A stretch of DNA of 32,958 nt. Origin: an uncultured Oscillospiraceae bacterium. Lineage in GTDB: Bacteria > Bacillota > Clostridia > Oscillospirales > Oscillospiraceae. The notes beneath the pieces are model-generated. The model was not told the origin of the DNA. It saw only the letters and a program-made list of their open reading frames with translations, and did not search any database. The stretch's first letter is position 1. Every line of letters starts with the position of its first letter. Below are positions 23,769 to 31,177 of the stretch, one piece after another. Position numbers and translations under genes: made by a program. The stretch is from NCBI GenBank assembly GCA_910589085.1, contig CAJUSG010000025.1:1-32958 (forward strand), in the 5' to 3' direction.

Positions 23769-25106
23769 TTACTTATTACTCCTGCGCCAGATGCCCATCT
23801 TCTGGGCGTCCTGGATGAGCTGCTCCCTGAACTGGGGGTCCGCGATGGAGATGATGGCCTCGGCCCGCTCCCAGGTGGACAGGCCCTTCAGGTTCACCAT
23901 GCCGTGCTCGGTGACGATGTACTGTACACAGGAGCGGGGATCGGTGGCGATGGACCCGGGGGTGAGGGTGGGGACAATGCGGCTCTTCACCGTGCCGTCC
24001 TTGCCGGTGACGGTGGAGGACATGCAGATGAAGCTCTTGCCCCCCTTGGACAGGTAGGCTCCCATCACAAAGTCCAGCTGGCCGCCGGTGCCCGAGATGT
24101 GCTTCAGACCGGCGGACTCGGCGTTGACCTGGCCGAAGAGGTCCATGTCGATGGCGTTGTTGATGGAGATGAAGTTGTCCAGCTGGGCCAGGACACGCAC
24201 GTCGTTGGTGTAGTCCACCGGGGCCGCCATGACGGCGGGGTTGCGGTTCACATAGTCGTAGAGCTTCTGAGTGCCGGCGGCGAAGGCGTAGACCTGCCGG
24301 CCCTTGTCCAGCGCCTTGTTCCGCCCGGTGAGCTTGCCCGCCAGGGCCATGTCCACAAAGCCGTCCACATACATCTCGGTGTGGACGCCCAGGTCCTTCA
24401 GGTCGGACTGGGCGATCATAGAGCCTACGGTGTTGGGCATTCCGCCGATGCCCAGCTGGAGGCAGGCCCCGTTGGGGATCTGCTCCACAATCAGCTTGGC
24501 CACCGCCCGGTCCACGTCGGTGGGCTCGCCGCCCCCGCCCAGCTGGGCCACGGCGGGGTTGTCGCCCTCGACAACATAGTCCACGTCGGTGATGTTGATC
24601 TCACAGCCCGTCAGGCCGTAGACCCAGGGCAGGTTCTGGTTGACCTCCACGATGATAGTCTTGGCCTTGTCCAGCATGTCGGCCAGGTGGGAGGCGGCCA
24701 GGGCATAGCTGAAGTTGCCGTGGCTGTCCATGGGGGTCACCTGGATCATGGCCACGTCCACGGTGACGTTCTCCCGGTAGAACCGGGGCAGCTCGGAGTA
24801 GCGCATGGGGGCGAAGAAGCCCATCCCCTTGCCGATGATCTTCCGGTCCACGCCGGAGCAGTGCCAGGAGTTCCAGGTGAAGTGGTCCCCGGCGTCCTCC
24901 GCCTTGGCGATCTCGGGCATCCACATGGTAACGCCGCCCCGGACCTTCACGTCGGTGAGCTCGTCCTTCCGGGCGGCCAGGGCGCGGTCCAGGGCCACGG
25001 GGTGGTTGGTACACCAGCCGTAGTCCACCCAGTCGCCCGACTTGACCGCTTTGACGGCCTGCTCCGGGGTGGTCAGCTTCTGCTGGTAAAGGGCTTGATA
25101 ATCCAT
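23769..25106 (-). CDS. Acetyl-CoA hydrolase/transferase family, likely butyryl-CoA:acetate CoA-transferase
   Basis: A 445-aa CoA-transferase. The start TPEQAVKAVKSGDWVDYGWC, FTWNSWHCSG and MRYSELPRFYRENVTVD resemble the But enzymes of gut butyrate producers, which move CoA from butyryl-CoA to acetate as the last step of butyrate formation. The probable catalytic glutamate is E244 in LGVHTEMYVDGF. GGMPNTVG (221-228) and the GTGGQLDFVMGA and GGKSFICMSST motifs near the end contribute to the CoA site in this family. The close relative butyryl-CoA:4-hydroxybutyrate transferase cannot be excluded by eye. The gene has its own terminator and is preceded by a dispersed repeat. No other butyrate-pathway gene lies in the window. 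Confidence 0.88.
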   Translation of the reverse strand: MDYQALYQQKLTTPEQAVKAVKSGDWVDYGWCTNHPVALDRALAARKDELTDVKVRGGVTMWMPEIAKAEDAGDHFTWNSWHCSGVDRKIIGKGMGFFAPMRYSELPRFYRENVTVDVAMIQVTPMDSHGNFSYALAASHLADMLDKAKTIIVEVNQNLPWVYGLTGCEINITDVDYVVEGDNPAVAQLGGGGEPTDVDRAVAKLIVEQIPNGACLQLGIGGMPNTVGSMIAQSDLKDLGVHTEMYVDGFVDMALAGKLTGRNKALDKGRQVYAFAAGTQKLYDYVNRNPAVMAAPVDYTNDVRVLAQLDNFISINNAIDMDLFGQVNAESAGLKHISGTGGQLDFVMGAYLSKGGKSFICMSSTVTGKDGTVKSRIVPTLTPGSIATDPRSCVQYIVTEHGMVNLKGLSTWERAEAIISIADPQFREQLIQDAQKMGIWRRSNK

Positions 25107-25136
25107 GGTAATCTCCTCCTGTTGATATATCTTTGA

Positions 25137-25217
25137 TGTAGGGCGGGACGACTCGGCCCGCCGTTTTTATGCTATGCTTTGAATTACAGCGGCGCGCCGG
25201 GGTCATCGCGCCCTACA
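25137..25217. repeat. Interspersed REP/MITE-like repeat, copy B
   Basis: An 81-bp element bounded by perfect 9-bp inverted ends, TGTAGGGCG (25137-25145) and CGCCCTACA (25209-25217). It contains GACGACTCGGC and GGCGCGCCGGG in the same order as copy A at 11836-11900. It fills the gap between the DEAD-box helicase (ending 25224) and the CoA-transferase. Confidence 0.8.
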
Positions 25218-25223
25218 GCCGGT

Positions 25224-27110
25224 TTACCGCCCGATATCCAAATAGTAGGGCTTCATCAGGCTGGCCTGCTCGGTGGAGTCCTTGGGCTGGTTCTTCCGGG
25301 GCGGCTCGGGCGGCATACGGCGGTCCCGGCGCTGCCCCCTTGGGGCGGGCTGGCTCGCTGCCCTTTGAACCGGCTCCGGCCTGGACCTGGCGGGCTTTTT
25401 GCCCCCCTTGGGCTGGTCAGCCTTGGGCTGCTTGACCTTCTTCGGCTCCTCCGTCTTGGCCTGTTTGGGCTGCTGCCTGCCCTGCCTGGCTTTCTTCGGT
25501 TCAGTCTGCTGCTTCGGGGATTTCTCCCCGCCTTTGGGCAGGATGGAGGCCAGCAGCGACCGCCGGGGGGCCAGCAGCCGGGCTGTGGCGTCCATAATGG
25601 TGTCACTGTCCAAGGGGTTCGGCCGGTGAAATTCGGTGTTGGGCATGGCATCGCCCGTATCCATCAGGGCGCCGGACCGCACTCCCCGCCTGGGCACGGC
25701 GGGCGCTGGGGGCAGATCGTCCAGGAGCTCCTCGGCAGCGGGGGCGGAGGTACGGAGCCCGTCGGCCTTCTTCTTTTTCCGGCGGCGCTTCTTCTTGGGG
25801 GCAGCCTCAGAGGCGGCTGTCTCCAGGGCCGCAGAGGGCTTGGCGGCCTCCCGGCCGGCCTGCTCGGCGGCCTTCCGGGCCTCCTCCCGCTGGCGGCGCA
25901 GCTCCCTGGCGGCCTGGCGGGCCTCCTGGTCCTCCTCGTTGATGATCTTGCCGTTCTTGTCCCGCTTGGGGGCCTCAAACACCCGCATGGGGTAGGGGTG
26001 ATCCTCCACCAGAGGCACCTTTTTGCCGATGAGCTTCTCAATGTCCCGGAGGAGGGGCTTCTCCCCAAAGTCGCAGAAGGCGACGGCCTCGCCCCCACGG
26101 CCCGCCCGGCCGGTGCGGCCGATGCGGTGGACGTAGGTCTCTGGTACCTCGGGCAGGTTGTAGTTGAACACGTGGGACAGCTCCTCGATGTCCAGCCCCC
26201 GGGCCGCGATGTCGGTGGCCACCAGACAGCGGACCCGCCCCGCCTTGAAGTCGCTCAAAGCCTGCTGCCGGGCGGTCTGGCTCTTGTTGCCGTGGATGGC
26301 GGCGGCGGAGATGCCCGCCTTGCCCAGGTCCCGGGCCACCTTGTTGGCCCCGTGCTTGGTACGGGTGAAGACCAGGGCGTTTTTCACCCGCTTCTGCTCC
26401 ATGAGATGGGCCAGCAGATTGGTCTTGTTCCCCTTGTCCACCAGGTAGACGCTCTGGCGGATCACCTCCACCGGGGAGGAGATGGGATTTACCGCCACCT
26501 TAACGGGATTCTTCAGCAGAGAGTTCACCAGATCAGTGATCTCCGGAGGCATGGTGGCCGAGAAAAAGAGGGTCTGCTTCCGCTCCGGCAGCCATTTGAG
26601 AATCTTGCGCACGTCGTGGATGAAGCCCATGTCCAGCATCCGGTCGGCCTCGTCCAGGACGAAGATCTCCAGGGCCTCCAGAGAGACGAAGCCCTGGTCC
26701 CGGAGGTCCATCAGCCGGCCGGGGGTGGCCACCAGAACGTCTACCCCCCGCTTCAGCGCCTCCACCTGGGGGTTCTGGCCCACGCCGCCGAAGATGACGG
26801 CGTGGCGCAGCTTCAGGTATTTGCCATAGGCTTCAAAGCTCTCGTCGATTTGGATGGCCAGCTCCCGGGTGGGGGTGAGAATCAGAGCCCGGATGGGCCG
26901 CTTGAGGCCCGTTTTGGCCTCCAGGCGCTGCAGAATGGGGGCCGCAAAGGCACAGGTCTTGCCGGTGCCCGTCTGGGCGCAGCCCAGCACGTCCCGCCCG
27001 GCCAGGGCGGGGGGAATGGCCTTCTCCTGGATGGGAGAGGGCCTCTTGTAGCCCTGCTCCTCCAGGGCCTTCAGTATGGGGGCGCTCAGCCCCAGGTCTT
27101 TAAATTGCAT
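25224..27110 (-). CDS. DEAD-box ATP-dependent RNA helicase (RhlE/CshA-like)
   Basis: A 628-aa RNA helicase. The core (1-370) has the Q motif (F3 and SPIQ at 25-28), Walker A AQTGTGKT (45-52), PTRELA, TPGRL, DEAD in VLDEADRML, SAT in FFSATMP, and HRIGRTGRAGRGG. It should unwind structured RNA during ribosome assembly or mRNA decay. A long tail (about 385-628) is low complexity: rich in Arg/Glu/Ala with RRQREEARKAAEQ, then Lys-rich KKKRRRKKKK, then Gln/Pro/Lys stretches, which probably bind RNA nonspecifically. aroK lies 92 bp upstream on the same strand. The tail makes the family member (RhlE or CshA) uncertain. Confidence 0.95.
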   Translation of the reverse strand: MQFKDLGLSAPILKALEEQGYKRPSPIQEKAIPPALAGRDVLGCAQTGTGKTCAFAAPILQRLEAKTGLKRPIRALILTPTRELAIQIDESFEAYGKYLKLRHAVIFGGVGQNPQVEALKRGVDVLVATPGRLMDLRDQGFVSLEALEIFVLDEADRMLDMGFIHDVRKILKWLPERKQTLFFSATMPPEITDLVNSLLKNPVKVAVNPISSPVEVIRQSVYLVDKGNKTNLLAHLMEQKRVKNALVFTRTKHGANKVARDLGKAGISAAAIHGNKSQTARQQALSDFKAGRVRCLVATDIAARGLDIEELSHVFNYNLPEVPETYVHRIGRTGRAGRGGEAVAFCDFGEKPLLRDIEKLIGKKVPLVEDHPYPMRVFEAPKRDKNGKIINEEDQEARQAARELRRQREEARKAAEQAGREAAKPSAALETAASEAAPKKKRRRKKKKADGLRTSAPAAEELLDDLPPAPAVPRRGVRSGALMDTGDAMPNTEFHRPNPLDSDTIMDATARLLAPRRSLLASILPKGGEKSPKQQTEPKKARQGRQQPKQAKTEEPKKVKQPKADQPKGGKKPARSRPEPVQRAASQPAPRGQRRDRRMPPEPPRKNQPKDSTEQASLMKPYYLDIGR

Positions 27111-27202
27111 TCAAAACTTCCTTTTCCTGCGGCGGTTATTTTGCCGCTGTTCAGCGCGGAGCTGTCCGCGCCGGCCCGCGCTTTTCCCTGCGGGCTGGGG
27201 CG

Positions 27203-27742
27203 TTATCTGCCGAGCTCCTTCAGCCGCTCCAGAACAACCTGGGCGGTCTGGGCCAGCTCCTGCCCCGTGGGACAGGGGACGGTCAGGTCGGCGTATTTGC
27301 AATAAAGGGGTTCCCGGAACGCCATCACATCGGCCAGAGTCTGGCCCGGCTCCATGGCGATGCCCCGGGTGGACAGGTTCTGGATGCGGCGGGTGAGCTC
27401 CTCCAGGGGCACCCGGAGGTAGACCACCGGCCCCAGCTCCCTCAGACGGAGGGCCGCCCCCTCCCGGCACACCGCGCTCCCCCCGGGCGCGATCACCGTG
27501 CGGCGGCAGTCCAGGCCGCGCACCACCGCCTCCTCCACGTCCAGAAAGGCAGCCGTCCCCCGGGCGTCCAGAATCTCCTGGAGCAGCGCCCCCTCCCGCT
27601 CCTGAATCAGCAGATCTACATCCAAAAAGCGGTAGCCCAGAAGTTTGGCCAGCAGTACGCCCACGGTGCTCTTCCCCGAACCCGGCATCCCGATGAGGGT
27701 GACGTTATCCAAAGTGTTCCCAACCTTTACATACAAATTCAT
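27203..27742 (-). CDS. aroK: Shikimate kinase
   Basis: A 179-aa enzyme that phosphorylates shikimate in aromatic amino acid synthesis. It has Walker A GMPGSGKST, the shikimate-binding DVD in FLDVDLLIQ, the GG turn in VIAPGGSAVC, and RVPLEELTRRI. The lid appears to be TRGIAMEPGQTLADVMAFREPLY. ATG 27742 is the first Met, but it coincides with the predicted transcription start (TATACT at 27753-27748), leaving no room for a leader. TTG 27712, which gives LDNVTLIGMPGSGKST, is a credible alternative close to the usual family N-terminus. It is the first gene upstream of the DEAD-box helicase, and its promoter lies in one copy of a 52-bp repeat. Confidence 0.9.
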   Translation of the reverse strand: MNLYVKVGNTLDNVTLIGMPGSGKSTVGVLLAKLLGYRFLDVDLLIQEREGALLQEILDARGTAAFLDVEEAVVRGLDCRRTVIAPGGSAVCREGAALRLRELGPVVYLRVPLEELTRRIQNLSTRGIAMEPGQTLADVMAFREPLYCKYADLTVPCPTGQELAQTAQVVLERLKELGR

Positions 27743-27749
27743 TCTACAG

Positions 27750-27801
27750 TATACCACAGGCGGAAGAAAAAGAAAAGAGGGAAGAGAAAAAGAGACGGCG
27801 G
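27750..27801. repeat. Terminator-promoter direct repeat, copy 1 (before aroK)
   Basis: This 52-bp segment matches 28503-28554 in the same orientation at 44 of 52 positions. Read leftward it holds the U-rich end of a terminator whose GCGG/CCGC stem is completed at 27798-27811, a pyrimidine-rich spacer with TTTTCT as a possible -35, and TGTGGTATA with TATACT as an extended -10 firing into aroK. The terminator part would end HEPN-gene transcripts. Confidence 0.8.
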
Positions 27802-27833
27802 AATGGTCCGCTGTCCCTCTGCGCCAGTCATAT

Positions 27834-28190
27834 TCAAGCGGACAGAATTTGTTCACAGGCCGCCTTCAATATCGGAATATCATGAATCAACGTACTCCAG
27901 ACGGAGGAAATGTCGATAGCTCCATATGCGTGGACATAAAAATTGCGGGTGTCTTTTATCGCACGCCAGGGAATGGAGGAATTTTGATTTCTAAGCTCGG
28001 TTGTCAAATGTGAGACCAATTCACCAATCTGCACCACACACATACAACAGGCATCCTGAAACATGAGGTCCTGCTCAAAGGCAGAAAAGCTGTAGCCGTT
28101 TCGCTCCAGATTGTTGGCAATCCGGTCACAATAGACGACAATTTTTTGAAGAATCATTTGATCACGCGTTTCGATAAAGTACCACCTCAT
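27834..28190 (-). CDS. HEPN-domain toxin (DUF86/HepT-like)
   Basis: A 118-aa all-helical protein with the HEPN ribonuclease motif Rx4HxY as RNFYVHAY near residues 82-89. The preceding stretch, ACCMCVVQIGELVSHLT, and WRAIKDTRN are typical of DUF86/HepT toxins, which cleave RNA and arrest growth. It is encoded directly after a MNT nucleotidyltransferase, the usual antitoxin, with a 29-bp overlap from ATG 28190. A start at ATG 28157 (MILQKIVVYC) would instead give a 4-bp gap. The antitoxin of this pair is known to modify the Tyr of the motif in studied members. A terminator hairpin follows its stop. Confidence 0.88.
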   Translation of the reverse strand: MRWYFIETRDQMILQKIVVYCDRIANNLERNGYSFSAFEQDLMFQDACCMCVVQIGELVSHLTTELRNQNSSIPWRAIKDTRNFYVHAYGAIDISSVWSTLIHDIPILKAACEQILSA

Positions 28191-28464
28191 CCTTCGAAAT
28201 CATCTCCAAAAAGCCCTGGTCAGAGGATTCGCTGGTCACCAGGTCCACCGGTACCTTCAGCGCATCCTCCACAGCCAGACGGAAGCCGCAGATTTGAAAC
28301 AGGGATTTCAGCTGCCCCTTTTCAATTTTTAAATCTACATCGCTGCCCGCGCCGGCTGTCCCTTTGGAGTAGGAACCAAACAGAGAAACACTCTTTACTC
28401 CATGTTGCCGGGCAATGGGAGAGATCACATTCCGCAATTCCTCAATCGTATAGCGTTCGGCCAT
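28162..28464 (-). CDS. MNT-type nucleotidyltransferase antitoxin
   Basis: A 100-aa minimal nucleotidyltransferase of the Pol-beta superfamily with the motif GSYSKGTAGAGSDVDL (GSx10DxD), the metal-binding acidic pair being D-V-D. Members neutralise HEPN toxins by attaching AMP residues to the Tyr of the toxin motif. It precedes and overlaps its HEPN toxin. A good SD (AAGGAG) is upstream of ATG 28464. Its promoter is in the second copy of the 52-bp repeat, with TATATT or TATAAT about 35 bp before the start. Confidence 0.9.
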   Translation of the reverse strand: MAERYTIEELRNVISPIARQHGVKSVSLFGSYSKGTAGAGSDVDLKIEKGQLKSLFQICGFRLAVEDALKVPVDLVTSESSDQGFLEMISKDEVVLYRNA

Positions 28465-28502
28465 GGCTGGAGGCTCCTTTCCTGTAATTTATGTGATTAT
28501 AA

Positions 28503-28554
28503 TATACCACATAAAGAGAAAAAAGAAAAGAGGGAAGCGAAAAAGAGACAGCGG
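28503..28554. repeat. Terminator-promoter direct repeat, copy 2 (before the MNT gene)
   Basis: It matches 27750-27801 at 44 of 52 positions in direct orientation. Read leftward it ends in TGTGGTATA and drives the MNT-HEPN pair. Beyond its other end, GCGG/CCGC arms around a CCGG-rich hairpin (about 28551-28595) again place a terminator stem before the U-rich stretch, although no leftward gene lies immediately upstream. Confidence 0.8.
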
Positions 28555-28663
28555 CTTTTCCGGTTCCGGAGAAGCACCGCCCTCAATCACGCCGAAGCCT
28601 CCCATCATAACAGCATTTTCAAAAGGCTGCCCGGCCTCAAGTCCCATCGCTGAAAGCTATAGG

Positions 28664-28692
28664 TTTTCAAGGAGATCGCCCTAAGCTATAAT
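28664..28692 (+). promoter_or_regulatory. Promoter of the small XRE gene
   Basis: A perfect TATAAT (28687-28692) is preceded 17 bp upstream by a weak -35, TTTTCA (28664-28669). Transcription would start near 28699, only about 10 nt before the ATG, so the mRNA has almost no leader. Confidence 0.5.
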
Positions 28693-28708
28693 AGATCCGG
28701 TGATAGAA

Positions 28709-28903
28709 ATGGAGCATTATCGGGAAATCATCCGCAGCAAACGTGAGAAAGCCGGTCTTAGTCAGTTTAAGCTGGCAAAAATGGTTGGGATTACACAGTC
28801 CTTTATGAATGAGATCGAAAGCGGCAAAAAAAATCCCTCTATCGAGGTGTTCTTTCGTATCTGCCAGGCCCTGGAGATTCGAGTTTTTCCAGACGAGAGG
28901 TGA
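28709..28903 (+). CDS. Small XRE-family DNA-binding protein
   Basis: A 64-aa single-domain helix-turn-helix protein: IRSKREKAGLSQFKLAKMVG, then ITQSFMNEIESGKKNPSIEV, typical of Cro/C1-type regulators. It contains almost nothing beyond the HTH. ATG 28709 is favoured because GGTGA at 28699-28703 could serve as its ribosome site; GTG 28700 in the same frame is possible. yigZ starts 4 bp after its stop, so the two are probably cotranscribed. Its targets are unknown; its own promoter and the adjacent toxin-antitoxin pair are candidates by position. Confidence 0.82.
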   Translation: MEHYREIIRSKREKAGLSQFKLAKMVGITQSFMNEIESGKKNPSIEVFFRICQALEIRVFPDER

Positions 28904-28907
28904 CCCT

Positions 28908-29558
28908 ATGACAGAGTATTACATCCCTACCGGCCACAGCCAGACGGAGCTGGTGGAAAAACGCTCCCGGTTTATTGGTCAGGTGTGGCAGGTGACCTCT
29001 GAGGAGGAGGCCCGGGCCCGGATTGAGGAGACAAGAAAACAGCACTACGACGCCCGGCATAACTGCTGGTGCTTCCGGGTTCGGGAGGGCGGCGCCGAGC
29101 GCTACTCCGACGACGGCGAGCCCCAGGGCACCGCCGGCCAGCCTATGCTGAACGTCTTCCAGCGGGAACAGATCACCGATGCGGTCTGTGTGGTAACCCG
29201 GTACTTCGGCGGTATCCTCCTGGGCGCCGGCGGCCTGGTTCGGGCCTACACCCAATCCGCCAAGGACGCGCTGGACGCCGCCGGCATCTCCGTGGTCCGC
29301 CGCTGGGTGGCTATGGAGGTTCCCTGCACCTATTCCCAGTTTGAGGAGGTGCGCCGGGAGGTGCTCCAGCATGGCGGCGTGGAGGAACATGTGGATTACG
29401 GCGCCGATGTGCTGCTGTCTGTGCTCATTCCGGAGGAGCGCTCCGCACAGTTTGCCGCCCGCCTGCTGGATACTTCCGCCGGAACAATAGAGGTCCTGGA
29501 GGCCGGAGAGCAGTTTAAGGCCGTCCCCTGCCGGGAGCCGGTGATAAAAATGTCTTGA
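28908..29558 (+). CDS. yigZ: YigZ/IMPACT family protein
   Basis: A 216-aa protein of the YigZ (UPF0029/IMPACT) family. The N-terminal domain has KRSRFIGQV, ARHNCWCFRV, the signature YSDDGEPQGTAGQPML, and VTRYFGGILLGAGGLVRAYTQSA. The C-terminal half is the ferredoxin-like DUF1949 region. The bacterial role is unclear; eukaryotic IMPACT proteins affect translation control through Gcn2. ATG 28908 gives the family-like start and follows GAGAGGTGA. It is GC-rich like the core genes. Confidence 0.94.
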   Translation: MTEYYIPTGHSQTELVEKRSRFIGQVWQVTSEEEARARIEETRKQHYDARHNCWCFRVREGGAERYSDDGEPQGTAGQPMLNVFQREQITDAVCVVTRYFGGILLGAGGLVRAYTQSAKDALDAAGISVVRRWVAMEVPCTYSQFEEVRREVLQHGGVEEHVDYGADVLLSVLIPEERSAQFAARLLDTSAGTIEVLEAGEQFKAVPCREPVIKMS

Positions 29559-29609
29559 TTTTTTTCTCAATGTCTGATATCCTTAAATACGCTCCGTGGA
29601 ATACCAGGG

Positions 29610-29623
29610 CTGACTCGAAATCA
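29610..29623 (+). repeat. Detached copy of the tRNA-Ser anticodon arm
   Basis: CTGACTCGAAATCA occurs here and again inside the tRNA at 29688-29701, where it is most of the anticodon stem and loop. The flanks differ. The copies lie 78 bp apart in the same direction. Confidence 0.6.
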
Positions 29624-29658
29624 TGTTACCTGTGCCTAAAACTGAATAATTATACTAT

Positions 29659-29747
29659 GGAGACGTATCGAAGTGGTCATAACGAGCCTGACTCGAAATC
29701 AGGTAGTCCGCAAGGGCTCGTGGGTTCGAATCCCACCGTCTCCGCCA
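29659..29747 (+). tRNA. tRNA-Ser (anticodon CGA), with encoded CCA
   Basis: The acceptor stem GGAGACG (29659-29665) pairs with CGTCTCC (29737-29743), followed by discriminator G and an encoded CCA. The anticodon arm is CCTGA / TCAGG with the 7-nt loop CTCGAAA, so the anticodon is CGA, reading UCG serine codons. A long variable arm (TAGTCCGCAAGGGCT region) marks it as class II, and the T-arm GTGGGTTCGAATCCCAC is perfect. Confidence 0.95.
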
Positions 29748-29752
29748 AAATG

Positions 29753-29811
29753 AACGACCCTACCCAATCTGAACAAATTGTTGTCAATTGTTTGGATTGG
29801 GTAGGGTCGTT
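29753..29811 (+). terminator. Long hairpin terminating the tRNA-Ser transcript
   Basis: A perfect 17-bp outer stem (AACGACCCTACCCAATC at 29753-29769 with its complement at 29795-29811) continues inward to ATTG/CAAT around a TTGT loop with one bulge and two G-U pairs. It is followed by CTTTGCC. It begins 6 bp after the tRNA CCA. Confidence 0.8.
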
Positions 29812-29916
29812 CTTTGCCCGTAACCCTTGCGTTTCAAGGACTCCAGGCTTTTTCAACTCCGGGTGTCATGTGTCACTGGACAATAGCAAACAGTTCAAAA
29901 TCAGAGAGTAAAACGT

Positions 29917-29946
29917 GTGATTAGGGGGATTCGAACCCTGCTGACA
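29917..29946 (-). other. tRNA T-arm-like fragment beside the IS element
   Basis: On the minus strand GGGTTCGAATCCCCC resembles a tRNA T-loop and the start of a 3' acceptor strand, but only three T-stem pairs form and there is no 5' part or CCA. It looks like a remnant of an attachment-site tRNA end and lies next to the IS3 boundary. Confidence 0.35.
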
Positions 29947-31156
29947 TCCTCTTGCCCCTTTTATTGGTTGCTGCTCATGAACAACTCTTCTACCTGACAT
30001 GGTGTTTGGTTTTTCAGTGTACGATGGGGCCGCTTCGTATTATAAAATTCAATGTAGGAGGCAAGACCACGTTTGAAGGCTGCTTCCGATGTGTAATCCT
30101 TTCGATATAGATCTTCCTTTTTAAGTGTGGCAAAGAAAGATTCGGCAACTGCATTATCATGAGGCTTCCCTGAATTGGAGAAAGACTGTTCTACGGATCG
30201 CTCGTGGAGTAGTTGTCTAAAACGATGAGAGGTATATTGGGCCCCTCGGTCACTGTGAAAGATGAGGCCAGCGTTTGGGCTGCGTTGCTCCCATGCGGTC
30301 TTAAATGTAGAGGTGATCAGCTGGGTGCTATTTTTCTTAGATACGTTATATGCAACAATCCTGCGGGAAAACAAGTCCAAAATCACACAAGTGTATAAGT
30401 AGCGTTCTCCCAGCTTGAAGCAAGTGACATCGCTGACCCAAATCTGGTTGGGCCTATCTGCCTGAAATTGCTGACGGAGAATGTTTCGTTTCTTCTCTGG
30501 CGCATTGAGTTTTATGTAGTCCTGTTTCGCGGTACTGCGGATGCTGGCCAACCCCATCTCTTTCATCAATCTTGCTACGTATTCTATGCTGACCTGGTAT
30601 CCGCGCTGAACAAGTATCGTGCGAATTTTCTCCGCGCCCAACACTTGTCGGTATTCATCAAATACTTCCCGAATCAGGATACAGTATTCTTCCCTTCGCT
30701 TCTCAAACCACGCATTTCCTCGCTTATTGCGTAGGATATGATTGTAAAATGTACCACGAGAAACATCTAATGCTTCACAAAGCGTGTGAACATCATATTG
30801 CTCATAGAGTAACTCCAACTCATGCAGTTTCTTTTTCAGAGGGTCATGGACAGTACAATTGACCGTTTTCAAAATGACCACGATGTTCTCAAGTTTTTCA
30901 ACCCGACGTAGGAACATATCGTATTCTTTGGCTGTGAGGGTGCGTTTTTCATTAGGAACTATATCACGATACTCTTTTGCCCAGCGATAGATAGTACGTT
31001 TACATACTCCATATTCTTCACTTAGATCGTTTGCAGATCGTCCCTGCCTGTACTGTGCGATGATGCCAGCTTTTTCTTGATGGGTGTAGACCATGAATTA
31101 CAACTCCTCTCATGTAATAACGTTTCAGTATATCACAAAAAGTACAGTAGAGGACA
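29942..31156 (-). mobile_element. IS3-family insertion sequence (ends approximate)
   Basis: The transposase gene is bounded by imperfect inverted ends: on the left TGACATCCTCTTGCCCCTTTT, on the right (minus strand) TGTCCTCTACTGTACTTTTT, sharing TCCTCT and a T-rich segment. Both begin TG, as IS3 ends do. No clear target duplication was found, so the exact limits are uncertain by several bases. Confidence 0.6.
29961..31094 (-). CDS. IS3-family transposase, single uninterrupted ORF
   Basis: A 377-aa DDE transposase. The N-terminal helix-turn-helix (about 5-45, NDLSEEYGVCKRTIYRW) and a short leucine-rich stretch (FLRRVEKLENIVVILK) are fused in frame to the catalytic part, which most IS3 elements encode as a separate orfB by frameshifting. 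The catalytic residues are D222 (WVSDVTCFK), D282 (FHSDRGAQY) and E318 (AVAESFF); the 35-residue gap between D282 and E318 is the classic D(35)E. NTKRPHRTLKNQTP near the end is typical. The ORF is intact, so the element may be active. Confidence 0.93.
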   Translation of the reverse strand: MVYTHQEKAGIIAQYRQGRSANDLSEEYGVCKRTIYRWAKEYRDIVPNEKRTLTAKEYDMFLRRVEKLENIVVILKTVNCTVHDPLKKKLHELELLYEQYDVHTLCEALDVSRGTFYNHILRNKRGNAWFEKRREEYCILIREVFDEYRQVLGAEKIRTILVQRGYQVSIEYVARLMKEMGLASIRSTAKQDYIKLNAPEKKRNILRQQFQADRPNQIWVSDVTCFKLGERYLYTCVILDLFSRRIVAYNVSKKNSTQLITSTFKTAWEQRSPNAGLIFHSDRGAQYTSHRFRQLLHERSVEQSFSNSGKPHDNAVAESFFATLKKEDLYRKDYTSEAAFKRGLASYIEFYNTKRPHRTLKNQTPCQVEELFMSSNQ

Positions 31157-31177
31157 GGAGTATGATAAATTCGATAG

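Noticed and set aside
25179..27305. A 708-codon open frame on the plus strand
   Set aside because: It lies antisense to the DEAD-box helicase, whose motifs are complete; its translation is a low-complexity shadow.
29917..29946. A complete second tRNA on the minus strand
   Set aside because: Only a T-arm-like segment is present; acceptor, D and anticodon arms are missing and the T-stem has only three pairs.
29961..31094. Programmed frameshift between orfA and orfB in the IS3 transposase
   Set aside because: The whole transposase is one continuous frame with helix-turn-helix and DDE domain joined, so no frameshift is needed.
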